From NCBI GenBank assembly GCA_023257035.1, contig JALRDI010000353.1:1-33671 (forward strand): a stretch of 33,671 nt of DNA. Direction: 5' to 3'. This document shows positions 1 through 8,755 of this stretch, one piece after another. Source of the stretch: Ilumatobacteraceae bacterium. Its GTDB lineage: Bacteria > Actinomycetota > Acidimicrobiia > Acidimicrobiales > Ilumatobacteraceae. The first letter of the stretch is position 1; each line of letters begins with the position of its first letter. Below the pieces are notes generated by a model, which saw nothing but the letters and a program-made list of their open reading frames with translations, had not been told where the DNA came from and ran no database searches. The position numbers and the translations under genes are program-made.

Positions 1-651
1 GCGACCTGCGGGGCGCTAGCCGAATGGCAAGTGGGTGCCGCGCAGGGCGCAACAGATGTTGCGTTCGTGTCACTCGGAACCGGAATTGGTGGCGGGCTCA
101 TCTCGAATGGTTCGATTCAGCGCGGACGCCATGGGTACGCCGCGGAGTTTGGCCACATGGTTGTTGCGTCCGATGGTCCGACATGTCCGTGTGGGCAGAG
201 AGGCTGTTGGGAACGATACGCCTCCGGCAGCGGGCTCACCCGACTAGCGCAACAGCGCGCAGGTGAAGGCCGACTTCGTCGCTTGGTTGAGCAAGCTGGT
301 GGCAGTCCCTGGATGGTGCGAAGCGAGGATGTTCTCAACATGGAACAGGGGGCTGACGAGGACACCGATGCCCTGATGGACGAGTTCACTCGATGGGTGG
401 CGCTAGGACTGGTCAATCTTTCCCATGCCGTCGACCCTGAGGTGTTCGTGATTGGCGGGGGAGTGGGGAGCGCGCTCGGTTCTCGACTCGAATTAGTCCG
501 ACACTTCTTCGCTGACCTCATCTATCAATCGCAACAACGAGAGCTTCCGCGAATTCTTCAAGCCAAACTGGGGGAATACGCAGGAGCCGTAGGCGCAGCT
601 TTGCTGACCGACTGGCGGGGAGACTTCGCGAGCCGCGCAGAGCGGGGGTAA
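1..651 (+). CDS. ROK family glucokinase, 5'-truncated at window edge
   Basis: Frame is open to base 1 (ATCGALAEWQVGAAQGATDVAF...). Contains the phosphate motif LGTGIGGG and the ROK zinc motif GHMVVASDGPTCPCGQRGCWERYAS. Confidence 0.9.
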   Translation, partial: ATCGALAEWQVGAAQGATDVAFVSLGTGIGGGLISNGSIQRGRHGYAAEFGHMVVASDGPTCPCGQRGCWERYASGSGLTRLAQQRAGEGRLRRLVEQAGGSPWMVRSEDVLNMEQGADEDTDALMDEFTRWVALGLVNLSHAVDPEVFVIGGGVGSALGSRLELVRHFFADLIYQSQQRELPRILQAKLGEYAGAVGAALLTDWRGDFASRAERG

Positions 652-663
652 CGTCAAGTCGTT

Positions 664-1869
664 ATGGAATTTCGCCGCATCACGAATCTCCCGCCGTACG
701 TCTTCACGATCATCAATGGACTAAAAATCGAGGCGCGTCAAGGTGGTGCTGATGTCATTGACCTCGGCTTTGGCAACCCTGATCTGCCTTCGCCAGACAT
801 TGCGGTCGAGAAACTCGCTGAAGCCGCAAAGAATCCTCGTAACCACCGTTATTCCCTCAGCCGCGGATTGCCCCGGTTACGTGAGGAAGTCGCGAAGTAC
901 TACGACAAGACATGGGGAGTTCAACTCGACCCAGAGCTCGAAATCACCAACACAATTGGTTCGAAAGAAGGTTTCTCCCACTTGATGTGGGTGCTGCTCG
1001 AACGTGGTGATGCGGCGATCGTGCCGACGCCGAGTTACCCAATTCACATGTACGGTCCACTGTTTGCAGGTGCAGACCTCCGTCAGCTTCCAATGCGGGG
1101 TCTATCGCACCCCGATGAACGAGCAAATTTTTCCGAGGAGTTCTTCGACAACCTGCATCGTGCATACGACATCGGATGGCCAAAGCCACGTGTGCTCGTG
1201 ATCTCGTTTCCGCATAATCCGACTGGCGCCTGCGTCGATCTCGACTTCATGCAACGTGTTGTCGACTTCTGCCGCGAGCGCGAGATGATCGTCGTTCACG
1301 ACTTCGCGTATGCCGATATTGGTTTCGATGGTGTTCGTCCACCAAGCATTCTTCAAGCTGAAGGAGCGAAGGAAGTTGCTGTCGAGCAGTACTCAATGAC
1401 GAAGAGCTTTTCGATGGCGGGGTGGCGCAGTGCCTTCATGGTTGGAAGCTCAGAGGTTGTCCAGGCTCTCGTCAAGTTAAAGAGCTATCTCGATTACGGC
1501 ATGTTCCAACCAGTCCAGATTGCTGCAACCGTTGCCTTCCGGGAAGCGTCTGACTACCCGAAAGAAATTTGCTCAATCTATGAATCGCGTTGCGATGCCT
1601 TGATTGATGGGCTGTCGAAACTTGGATGGGAAGTACCCAAACCAGGCGGGACGATGTTTGTATGGGCTCCAATTCCTGAGGCCTACGGCGAGATGAATTC
1701 GGTGGAGTTCTGTTCGATGCTCGTCAAGGAATGTGACGTTGCGCTGTCACCTGGAGTCGGGTTTGGTCCCGGTGGCGAAGGTTACGTGAGATTTGCGCTC
1801 ATCGAGAACGAGCAACGAATCTCACAAGCGATGCGAAACCTCCGTCGCGGCCTCACGAAACTCGGCTGA
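664..1869 (+). CDS. PLP-dependent aminotransferase class I/II, AlaC-like
   Basis: N-terminus RRITNLPPYVFTIINGLKIEAR...DLGFGNPDLPSP resembles AlaC; SFPHNPTGACVD and the SMTKSFSMAGWR PLP-lysine region are present. Confidence 0.88.
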   Translation: MEFRRITNLPPYVFTIINGLKIEARQGGADVIDLGFGNPDLPSPDIAVEKLAEAAKNPRNHRYSLSRGLPRLREEVAKYYDKTWGVQLDPELEITNTIGSKEGFSHLMWVLLERGDAAIVPTPSYPIHMYGPLFAGADLRQLPMRGLSHPDERANFSEEFFDNLHRAYDIGWPKPRVLVISFPHNPTGACVDLDFMQRVVDFCREREMIVVHDFAYADIGFDGVRPPSILQAEGAKEVAVEQYSMTKSFSMAGWRSAFMVGSSEVVQALVKLKSYLDYGMFQPVQIAATVAFREASDYPKEICSIYESRCDALIDGLSKLGWEVPKPGGTMFVWAPIPEAYGEMNSVEFCSMLVKECDVALSPGVGFGPGGEGYVRFALIENEQRISQAMRNLRRGLTKLG

Positions 1870-1883
1870 AGCCCGCGCGAGAT

Positions 1884-3368
1884 CTACTCTGCCCAGTCGA
1901 GCGATCGCTTAACTGCTCTACGCCACTGTTGATACGCGAGATCTGTCATCGTTCGGTCTGGTTCCGGCGAGAATTCGGCCTCAAGCTGCCAATCGTTGGA
2001 CAGTTCCTCGAGCGAACCCCACACGCCCTCGGCAAGTCCGGCCAGTCGAGCAGCTCCCAGCGCTGTCGTTTCGTGGTCGACAGGTCGTCGAACGGTTGAA
2101 CCCAATTGATCGGCCTGGAACTGGAGTAGGAAGTCCATCACTGAGGCGCCACCATCAACTCTGAGGTCGTTGAACTCGACACCCGATGCTGCAGTCATGG
2201 CATCGATTACGTCTCTGGTCTGGAATGCCATCGACTCAATCGTCGCCCGTGCAATATGTGCCGCAGTCGAGCCACGCGTGAGCCCACAAATTGTCCCGCG
2301 CGCATGCGGGTCCCACCAGGGCGAACCAAGTCCGGTGAATGCAGGAACGATGACAACACCACCGTTGTCATCAACAGTTGCTGCGAGCGGCCCAATCTCA
2401 GGTGCCGAAGAAATGATGCCGAGGCCATCACGGAGCCATTGAATCGCAGCACCAGTGACAAATATCGAGCCCTCAAGCGCGTAGGTCGGCGCACCGTCGC
2501 CGAGATCCCATGCAATGGTGGTGAGCATTCCTTCGGTGACTGGTGGGCAGTCACCGCCGACGTTGAGTAGAACGAAACTTCCTGTGCCGTACGTGTTCTT
2601 TGCCATTCCTGGTTCAAAACATGCCTGGCCGAACAGCGCGGCTTGCTGGTCACCGGCGACTCCGCTGATTGGGATCCCTTCCGCAACTCCAGACTCGGCA
2701 ACTGTAACCCCGAAACGGCCAGAGGATGGACGCACTGCTGGAAGTGCATCAATTGGAACTCCGATCGCGTCGCATAGGTCGCTATCCCAGCGATGCTCGC
2801 GGATGTTGTACAGCATCGTTCGACTCGCATTTGTTGGATCGGTTGCATGGACCGTCCCGTTTGTGAGCTTCCAGATAATCCAGCTATCAACCGTGCCGAG
2901 AGCAAGATCGTGATTGACCGGGATTGACCTGTCACGAAGCATCCGTGCAAATTTTGTTCCGCTGAAATACGGGTCGAGAACAAGCCCGGTTCGCTCTCGC
3001 ACCATCGGGAGCAGGCCATCTCGCTCAAGTTGTGCGCATTCTTGCGCAGTTCGGCGATCCTGCCAGACGATTGCTCTGCCGTGGGGCTTTCCGGTCGATC
3101 GTGACCACGCAACAACTGTTTCGCGCTGGTTTGTAATACCTATCGCTGCAACATTGTCACGCCCGACTCGACTCACCACGGCATTGACAGTTGAAACAAC
3201 AGCTGCCCAGATCTCCTCTGCATCGTGTTCGACGAGGCCGGGCTCAGGAAAGTACTGGGTGAACTCTTGATACTCGGACTCTGGAGTGCGCCCGTCAGAA
3301 TGAACCGATCGGGCCCTGACGCCAGTCGTCCCGGCATCGATCGCAATGACGCATGTAGCACCAGTCAT
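1884..3368 (-). CDS. glpK: Glycerol kinase
   Basis: AIDAGTTGVRA, ITNQRETVVAW, GVAGDQQAALFGQACFEPGMAKNTYGTGSF and the VDGGASVMDFLLQFQAD signature. Confidence 0.95.
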   Translation of the reverse strand: MTGATCVIAIDAGTTGVRARSVHSDGRTPESEYQEFTQYFPEPGLVEHDAEEIWAAVVSTVNAVVSRVGRDNVAAIGITNQRETVVAWSRSTGKPHGRAIVWQDRRTAQECAQLERDGLLPMVRERTGLVLDPYFSGTKFARMLRDRSIPVNHDLALGTVDSWIIWKLTNGTVHATDPTNASRTMLYNIREHRWDSDLCDAIGVPIDALPAVRPSSGRFGVTVAESGVAEGIPISGVAGDQQAALFGQACFEPGMAKNTYGTGSFVLLNVGGDCPPVTEGMLTTIAWDLGDGAPTYALEGSIFVTGAAIQWLRDGLGIISSAPEIGPLAATVDDNGGVVIVPAFTGLGSPWWDPHARGTICGLTRGSTAAHIARATIESMAFQTRDVIDAMTAASGVEFNDLRVDGGASVMDFLLQFQADQLGSTVRRPVDHETTALGAARLAGLAEGVWGSLEELSNDWQLEAEFSPEPDRTMTDLAYQQWRRAVKRSLDWAE

Positions 3369-3406
3369 ATGAGGAGAATAATCGGCGAGAGATATGCGCT
3401 GCTGCG

Positions 3407-3712
3407 TCAGCGCCGGCGAGGTGTGCCGCCACTGGTTCGTTTAGTAGGAGCAGGCCGAGGCCGAGTCGGTGGTTCTTCGGGTCGAGCTCTAGGAGCAGCC
3501 CGTCGTAAACGATCACGGCTGTATCCAAACTTTGCGAGCACAGCTCCGAATGCAAGGTACGCCGGTCCGCTGACAAGAAGCCCCGTGAACGCGCCAACTC
3601 GGCTTGAGGGCTGAACCGCAATGAAGACGATTGCCACCATGATGGCGACATAAATGAGCCATTCGCGAATGAGTCGCTGCCACGGTACCGGACGACTGCT
3701 GTCCCAAGCCAT
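3407..3712 (-). CDS. Small membrane protein with basic Pro/Arg-rich C-terminal tail, unknown function
   Basis: ORF with two hydrophobic segments (LIYVAIMVAIVFIAV; VGAFTGLLVSGPAYLAFGAVLA), just upstream of glpK on the same strand. Confidence 0.65.
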   Translation of the reverse strand: MAWDSSRPVPWQRLIREWLIYVAIMVAIVFIAVQPSSRVGAFTGLLVSGPAYLAFGAVLAKFGYSRDRLRRAAPRARPEEPPTRPRPAPTKRTSGGTPRRR

Positions 3713-3751
3713 GAGTTCGTTCTATCAGCCGACAGGCATATCCTTCCAAAA

Positions 3752-4786
3752 GTGCGTGTAGGTGTGCTTACCGGTGGCGGCGACTGCCCGGGACTGAACG
3801 CTGTGATTCGCGCCATCGTTCGCAAAGGTGAACGCGTATTCGGTGACGAGATCATTGGGTTCGTTGACGCTTGGGAAGGGGTCATGGAGCGTCGAACGCT
3901 TCCGCTGACCGTCGAGACCATGAGAGGAACGTTGCCCCGAGGTGGCACAGTTCTTGGCACCAAGCGCGGAAGCCCACTGGATACGCCTGATGGTGTTGAT
4001 CGGGTGAGGGAAACGATCTCAGATATGGGTATCGACGGCTTGATCGTGATCGGTGGAAACGGGTCACTCACTGTCGGCGAGATCTTGTTCCGAGAACATG
4101 GAATTCCGATTCTTGGTGTTCCGAAGACCATTGACAATGACATCGAGGGCACCGACCTGACATTTGGATTCAATACAGCGGTGCAAATAGCGACCGATGC
4201 AATCGACAGGCTTCATACGACTGCTGAATCTCACGACCGCGTAATGGTCGTCGAAGTCATGGGAAGGCATAGCGGATGGATCGCAACTCATGCGGGGCTT
4301 GCTGGGGGAGCAGCCGTTGTGCTTATTCCGGAGCGACCGTTCGACATTGCCGAGGTGTGTGAACGGCTCACTCGTCGGCACGCCCGTGGAAGATTTGCAT
4401 CGATCGTGGTGGTCGCAGAAGGCGCAACACCGGCTGAAGGTACGCTCGCCGTGCCCGATCAAACGCATGACGAGTATGGACACGTCCGGCTCGGCGGAAT
4501 TGGAAGCATCGTTGCCGCCGAAATTGGTGTCCGTACCGGATTTGAAACTCGACCTGTACTACTCGGGCATGTGCAACGTGGCGGTACTCCAACAGCATTC
4601 GACCGTGTCTTGTCGACACGATTCGGCGTTGCTGCTCTTGATGCTGCACGACGTGCCGAATGGGGTTCGATGGTGGCGTTGAGAAATAACGTCATTAAGG
4701 CGGTTCCTCTGAGTGACGCCGCGGGTCAAACTCGAACAGTTGACCTTGATCTGGTCACTGACGTGGCCGAAATTTTCTTTGCCTGA
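3752..4786 (+). CDS. pfkA: 6-phosphofructokinase
   Basis: MRVGVLTGGGDCPGLNAVIRAIV, GVPKTIDNDIEGTDLTFGFNTA, VEVMGRHSGWIA, HVQRGGTPTAFDR; strongly actinobacterial PfkA-like. GTG start. Confidence 0.93.
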   Translation: MRVGVLTGGGDCPGLNAVIRAIVRKGERVFGDEIIGFVDAWEGVMERRTLPLTVETMRGTLPRGGTVLGTKRGSPLDTPDGVDRVRETISDMGIDGLIVIGGNGSLTVGEILFREHGIPILGVPKTIDNDIEGTDLTFGFNTAVQIATDAIDRLHTTAESHDRVMVVEVMGRHSGWIATHAGLAGGAAVVLIPERPFDIAEVCERLTRRHARGRFASIVVVAEGATPAEGTLAVPDQTHDEYGHVRLGGIGSIVAAEIGVRTGFETRPVLLGHVQRGGTPTAFDRVLSTRFGVAALDAARRAEWGSMVALRNNVIKAVPLSDAAGQTRTVDLDLVTDVAEIFFA

Positions 4787-4795
4787 GCGAGGCTG

Positions 4796-5392
4796 CTATG
4801 CGCCCGGTGGCAGCGACGGGAAATTCGGCTGAGAGCTCTCGTACAGGCCAGAGAAATCGAAAATCCTCAACAAGCCAGCGCTTGTATCTCCTTGAGCTGT
4901 CGGCCAAGGAAATCGTTCACCCTCGACGGTCAGCTGCGCAGCTTCAACACCAGAAAGTTCAACTGTCGTCAATACAAGTTGAGCCACACCTTTAAGGAGG
5001 GCTTGCCCGCTGAGCTCCGTAATCTCGCTGGAAAGGTCGATATAGGCAACAGATCCGACGCTCCTTGTAGACAGAATTTCAAGATCAGGTGGGAGTGAGC
5101 TGCTGATCTGGGCAACCGACTCATCTTCAGTTGGTCCCGCAACAAGCAACTGCAAAAGGTCTGTTTGACTCTCGCTTTCCCGTCGAACCGACCTTAGAAG
5201 CCGATCATCGCCAGCGGCGACCAGGTAGATCAAGCTTGTCCCGGTGGTCTCAAACGAGGTTGTCTCATTCTCAAGTGGCAGTAGGCGCTCTGACACCGGG
5301 ATATCCCGAGGGGAAGCGTCTATTGCGATACCGCATGATGCGACAAGCGGCAATAGCAGGCAGGCCATTAGCTGTTTCAAGCTGGCATTCAT
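4796..5392 (-). CDS. GerMN-domain lipoprotein (LpqB-like position)
   Basis: Signal peptide with lipobox-like VASC; GerMN-like DLLQLLVAGPTEDES...VAYIDLSSEI; last gene of a response regulator / histidine kinase / lipoprotein operon. Confidence 0.8.
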   Translation of the reverse strand: MNASLKQLMACLLLPLVASCGIAIDASPRDIPVSERLLPLENETTSFETTGTSLIYLVAAGDDRLLRSVRRESESQTDLLQLLVAGPTEDESVAQISSSLPPDLEILSTRSVGSVAYIDLSSEITELSGQALLKGVAQLVLTTVELSGVEAAQLTVEGERFPWPTAQGDTSAGLLRIFDFSGLYESSQPNFPSLPPGA

Positions 5393-6849
5393 TCGTCGTC
5401 GATCTCCTCGGCAGGGAGTTCAATAACGAATCGAGCACCTTGTTGCCCATCACGTCTGTCTTCAACCCACACACGACCATTGTGAAGCCGAACGTGCTCT
5501 GCGACGAGCGCCAAGCCAAGCCCAGACCCGTCATTCGCCGATCGACGCCCAGCCGCTGCGCCGCGCGCGAAACGTTCGAACACAAGATGTCGTTCATCTG
5601 ATGGCACGCCTGGACCGCGGTCTTCGACAACGATGTGAAGCAGTTGCTCACTGCGTCCTGCATGAGTTGGGATTTCAAGCGAGATCTTTGCTTCGCCGTC
5701 ACCATGAATTCGAGCGTTGTCGATGAGGTTGGCCACAACACGGGCAAGTCGCCGGCGATCACCTTGGATGATGAGGTTTGCAGCACGTGCCTCGCTCTCG
5801 AGCAATGTGTCAGGAGCACTACTTACTGAAATTGCCTGTTCGACAAACTGCAATGCTCGGAGGTCATCAAGGTTGAGGCGAACTGCACCCGCGTCGAAGC
5901 GAGAAATCTCAAGAAGATCCTCAACGAGAGTGCGGAACCTCGTGATATCGCTCCGTAGAAGGTCAACGGCTGCCTGTGCCCGTTCGGGCATCTCAGAGCG
6001 ACGACTCTCCATGACTTCGATCGAAGCTTCCAACGTCATCAGGGGCGAGCGCAATTCATGGCTGACGTCAGAGGCGAACCTTGCGTCGCGCTCGAGCCTC
6101 TGTTCGAGTGCGGCTGCCATATCGTTGAACGACTCTGCCAGCACGCCGAGGTCAGGGTCATTTTCGGGGTTGAGCCGAGTGTCGAGTCGACCGCCCGCAA
6201 TCGATTTAGCAGCTTGGGCTGCGTCGACCACCGGGCGAACTGCTCGGCGTGATGCGAACACTCCCGCAATGACGCTCAGAACGAGGGTCAGGCCCCCAGC
6301 TATGTAGAGGGAGAGGCGCACGCTTGACAGTGCGGAGTTGACTTCTTCAAGGCTAAAAAACTCGAAGAATGCCCCATCGTTTGCAATTGGCCATCCCACG
6401 ACGATGTGTGGGTCACCTCCAATATTGGTCACCATGCGAGCTGGTACGGCGTCTTCGATGACTCGGTCGACCAGTGACTGCGGAAGTGATGGTGGTTCGT
6501 AGTCGGTACCGCTCATGTGCCACGCATTCGTGTACCAAACGATTGCGGAGTCCACACCGAATGAGGCAAGCGCGTCTAACGCGGGTTGTGCGGTTGCCGC
6601 CGGACCGCGCAGTGCAGTTTGCACGATTTGAGCATTTCGCTTGGCAGTATCAATACTCGATTGGTCTCGTTGCTGAACAACATTTGAACTCGCCAGTCCA
6701 TATGTCGTAAGGGCGAGCAGCACCGCCATGAAGATTGCGCCGGCTGCGAATGTTGCGAGAATTCGACGGCGCAGACTCCAGCGGTTACGTCGTCGTTGAG
6801 GTTGTTCGTGCGCCGTCTCTTCGGCTGTCGGAATGTCAGCCAGGCTCAC
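5389..6849 (-). CDS. mtrB: Sensor histidine kinase, MtrB-like
   Basis: N-terminal TM segment, second TM at about residue 185, HAMP-like linker, HisKA motif FASDVSHELRSPLMTLEAS, HATPase motifs; overlaps both neighbours by 4 bp. Confidence 0.85.
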   Translation of the reverse strand: MSLADIPTAEETAHEQPQRRRNRWSLRRRILATFAAGAIFMAVLLALTTYGLASSNVVQQRDQSSIDTAKRNAQIVQTALRGPAATAQPALDALASFGVDSAIVWYTNAWHMSGTDYEPPSLPQSLVDRVIEDAVPARMVTNIGGDPHIVVGWPIANDGAFFEFFSLEEVNSALSSVRLSLYIAGGLTLVLSVIAGVFASRRAVRPVVDAAQAAKSIAGGRLDTRLNPENDPDLGVLAESFNDMAAALEQRLERDARFASDVSHELRSPLMTLEASIEVMESRRSEMPERAQAAVDLLRSDITRFRTLVEDLLEISRFDAGAVRLNLDDLRALQFVEQAISVSSAPDTLLESEARAANLIIQGDRRRLARVVANLIDNARIHGDGEAKISLEIPTHAGRSEQLLHIVVEDRGPGVPSDERHLVFERFARGAAAGRRSANDGSGLGLALVAEHVRLHNGRVWVEDRRDGQQGARFVIELPAEEIDDE

Positions 6850-7526
6850 GTTTGTAAGCGATATCCGAGTCCACGCACAGTGACAACATGTCGTGGGTTC
6901 GCCGGGTCAGCTTCAACTTTGGTTCGAAGTCGCCGAATGTGAACGTCCACGAGTCGTCCGTCGCCGAAGTAGTCATATCCCCAGACTTTGTCAAGGAGCG
7001 CCTCACGGCTGAAGACCTTGCCCGGGTTATCAGCTAGTTCACACAGCAGCCTAAATTCGGTTTTGGTGAGGTGAATTTCTTCACCGCCACGGGTGACCTT
7101 TCCTTCATCAGGGATGATTTCTAGGTCGCCGAGCGTGATTCGGGCATGAGGTGTCGAAGATGGCCGAGTCCGACGTAACAGTGCCCGAATTCGAGCCGAG
7201 AGTTCTTTGGGAGCAAATGGTTTTGTGAGGTAGTCATCGGCACCAGCCTCAAGACCGGCAACGATGTCGTGGGTATCGTTCCTGGCGGTCACCATGACTA
7301 CAGGAACGTCGCTTGTCCGACGAATTGTTCTACAAAGTTCGAATCCATCGATGCCTGGCAACATGATGTCGATCAAAACGACATCAGAAGGGTGGCGCTG
7401 GAAGATTTCGATCGCGACCTCTCCACTTTCGGCCTCATCGACCGTCCACCCCTCATCTTCGAGGGCAAGTTTGACGGCCTGGCGAATGCGTTCGTCGTCT
7501 TCCACGCTCAGAATGCGAGTTCCCAC
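6846..7526 (-). CDS. mtrA: OmpR/PhoB-family response regulator, MtrA-like
   Basis: Receiver domain (VEDDE, DVVLIDIMLPG, TKPF) plus winged helix (VWGYDYFGDGRLVDVHIRRLRTKVE...VRGLGYRLQT). GTG start. Confidence 0.9.
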   Translation of the reverse strand: MGTRILSVEDDERIRQAVKLALEDEGWTVDEAESGEVAIEIFQRHPSDVVLIDIMLPGIDGFELCRTIRRTSDVPVVMVTARNDTHDIVAGLEAGADDYLTKPFAPKELSARIRALLRRTRPSSTPHARITLGDLEIIPDEGKVTRGGEEIHLTKTEFRLLCELADNPGKVFSREALLDKVWGYDYFGDGRLVDVHIRRLRTKVEADPANPRHVVTVRGLGYRLQT

Positions 7527-7532
7527 ATCTGT

Positions 7533-7555
7533 ATTGTGCCGTAATTCAGCCGTAA
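7533..7555 (-). promoter_or_regulatory. Candidate mtrA-like promoter with an 11-bp-phased direct repeat
   Basis: On the minus strand: TTACGG-N5-TTACGG, then CACAAT, then 6 nt, then the GTG start. Confidence 0.4.
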
Positions 7556-7582
7556 CGCGCGCACATGGAGAACATGCGGCTA

Positions 7583-8398
7583 TTACGGAAGGCTGACAAC
7601 AGACCGTAACAATTCGAAAATTGCTGGCGTTGAGGCAACGATCGTGAGGTTGGCCGTCGCAGTATTAGGTGCAAATTCGACCCTCGCACCTGCCTCGCGT
7701 GCGATGAGCACCCCAGCGGCGATATCCCAAATTGAGAGATGCTGCTCGTAGTACGCGTCAACAGTTCCTGCGGCAACACAGCACAGGTCGTAGGCCGCAG
7801 AACCCGATCGACGGATGTCGCGAACCTTCGGGAGCAGGCGGGCGACGGTCACGCCCTGTTCGGCTCGGTGATCTGCGTCGTATGAGAATCCCGTAGCGAC
7901 GAGTGATGTCTCAAGCGAAGATCTGTTGGTGGTGCGAATTGAGGTGCCGTTTCGAGTTGCACCTCGGCCAATTGCTGCGGAATAGGTTTCGTTTGTCGTA
8001 GGAATGTGAATTGCTCCAGCAAGGATTTCGCTTCCCCTTGTTACGGCGACTGAACACCCCCAAGCCGGAAGTCCGAATACAAAGTTTGTGGTGCCGTCGA
8101 TTGGATCGACAATCCATGTCAGGCCGCTCGAATGGGGAACATCGTCACCCTCTTCCCCAATAACTCCATCCCCAGGGCGTTCATTCGCGAGACGGTCGCG
8201 GATGTAGTCCTCCGCTGCTCTGTCGAATTCTGTGACGAGATCGCTAACCGATGATTTTGTTTCAGTCTCGAGGTTGGTCTGTTCGGCGCGGCGTAGTGCA
8301 GTTTGCGAAGCCGCGTTCACCGCAAGATCAGTGCAAAGACGAAGGAGTGCATCAAGATTCTCGGGGTCGGTGTGAGCACCCGGTTCAGTTGGGTGCAT
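7583..8398 (-). CDS. Inositol monophosphatase family protein
   Basis: GEEGDD, WIVDPIDGTTNFVFGLPAWGCSVAV and WDIAAGVLIAREAGARV signatures. Start set at MHPTEPG (8398) rather than the longer ORF start at 8491. Confidence 0.88.
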   Translation of the reverse strand: MHPTEPGAHTDPENLDALLRLCTDLAVNAASQTALRRAEQTNLETETKSSVSDLVTEFDRAAEDYIRDRLANERPGDGVIGEEGDDVPHSSGLTWIVDPIDGTTNFVFGLPAWGCSVAVTRGSEILAGAIHIPTTNETYSAAIGRGATRNGTSIRTTNRSSLETSLVATGFSYDADHRAEQGVTVARLLPKVRDIRRSGSAAYDLCCVAAGTVDAYYEQHLSIWDIAAGVLIAREAGARVEFAPNTATANLTIVASTPAIFELLRSVVSLP

Positions 8399-8696
8399 GA
8401 CCGGCTCGCTCGCGATCGCGAATCTCATTCCATTCGCCCATTGCGCGCAATGCGAGGACCGACATGATGGCGCTTCCAACAGCACCTGCAATCGCGCCGA
8501 TTAGAAGGTAGACACCTGATCGCGTCGAGCAATCGTCGGCACAGTTGTAACTCCCTAAGGCGTAACCGAGAGTGCCGCCAAGGGTGCCGACGATCACGAT
8601 CATTGCGAAGGCGATCGCTCGTGCCGTTTGCGGCGGAAGGGCAGAAAGTTGCCGAGAGCGAGTGGCCTGAGGGTCTGATTGAGGCACGAGGAACAC
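8385..8696 (-). CDS. Small two-TM membrane protein, unknown function
   Basis: TM segments AIAFAMIVIVGTLGGTLGYALG and GVYLLIGAIAGAVGSAIMSVLAL; 14-bp overlap with the downstream IMPase gene. Start could be the GTG at 8687. Confidence 0.6.
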   Translation of the reverse strand: MFLVPQSDPQATRSRQLSALPPQTARAIAFAMIVIVGTLGGTLGYALGSYNCADDCSTRSGVYLLIGAIAGAVGSAIMSVLALRAMGEWNEIRDRERAGHAPN

Positions 8697-8755
8697 CGTA
8701 CCGCTCGCATCGCTCCGGTGTGTAGCGGATCGATGCGATACTTACTTCAGCCGCT

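Noticed and set aside
1870-1883. Possible terminator between the convergent aminotransferase and glpK genes
   Set aside because: Only 14 bp and no stem-loop with T-tract; likewise the 9-bp gap between pfkA and the GerMN gene.
2207-3115. 302-aa minus-strand ORF inside glpK
   Set aside because: Overlaps glpK in another frame, no recognisable domain; glpK has full family signatures.
3295-4173. 292-aa minus-strand ORF across glpK, the small membrane gene and pfkA
   Set aside because: Ser/Thr/Pro-rich translation typical of an antisense artefact; conflicts with three supported genes.
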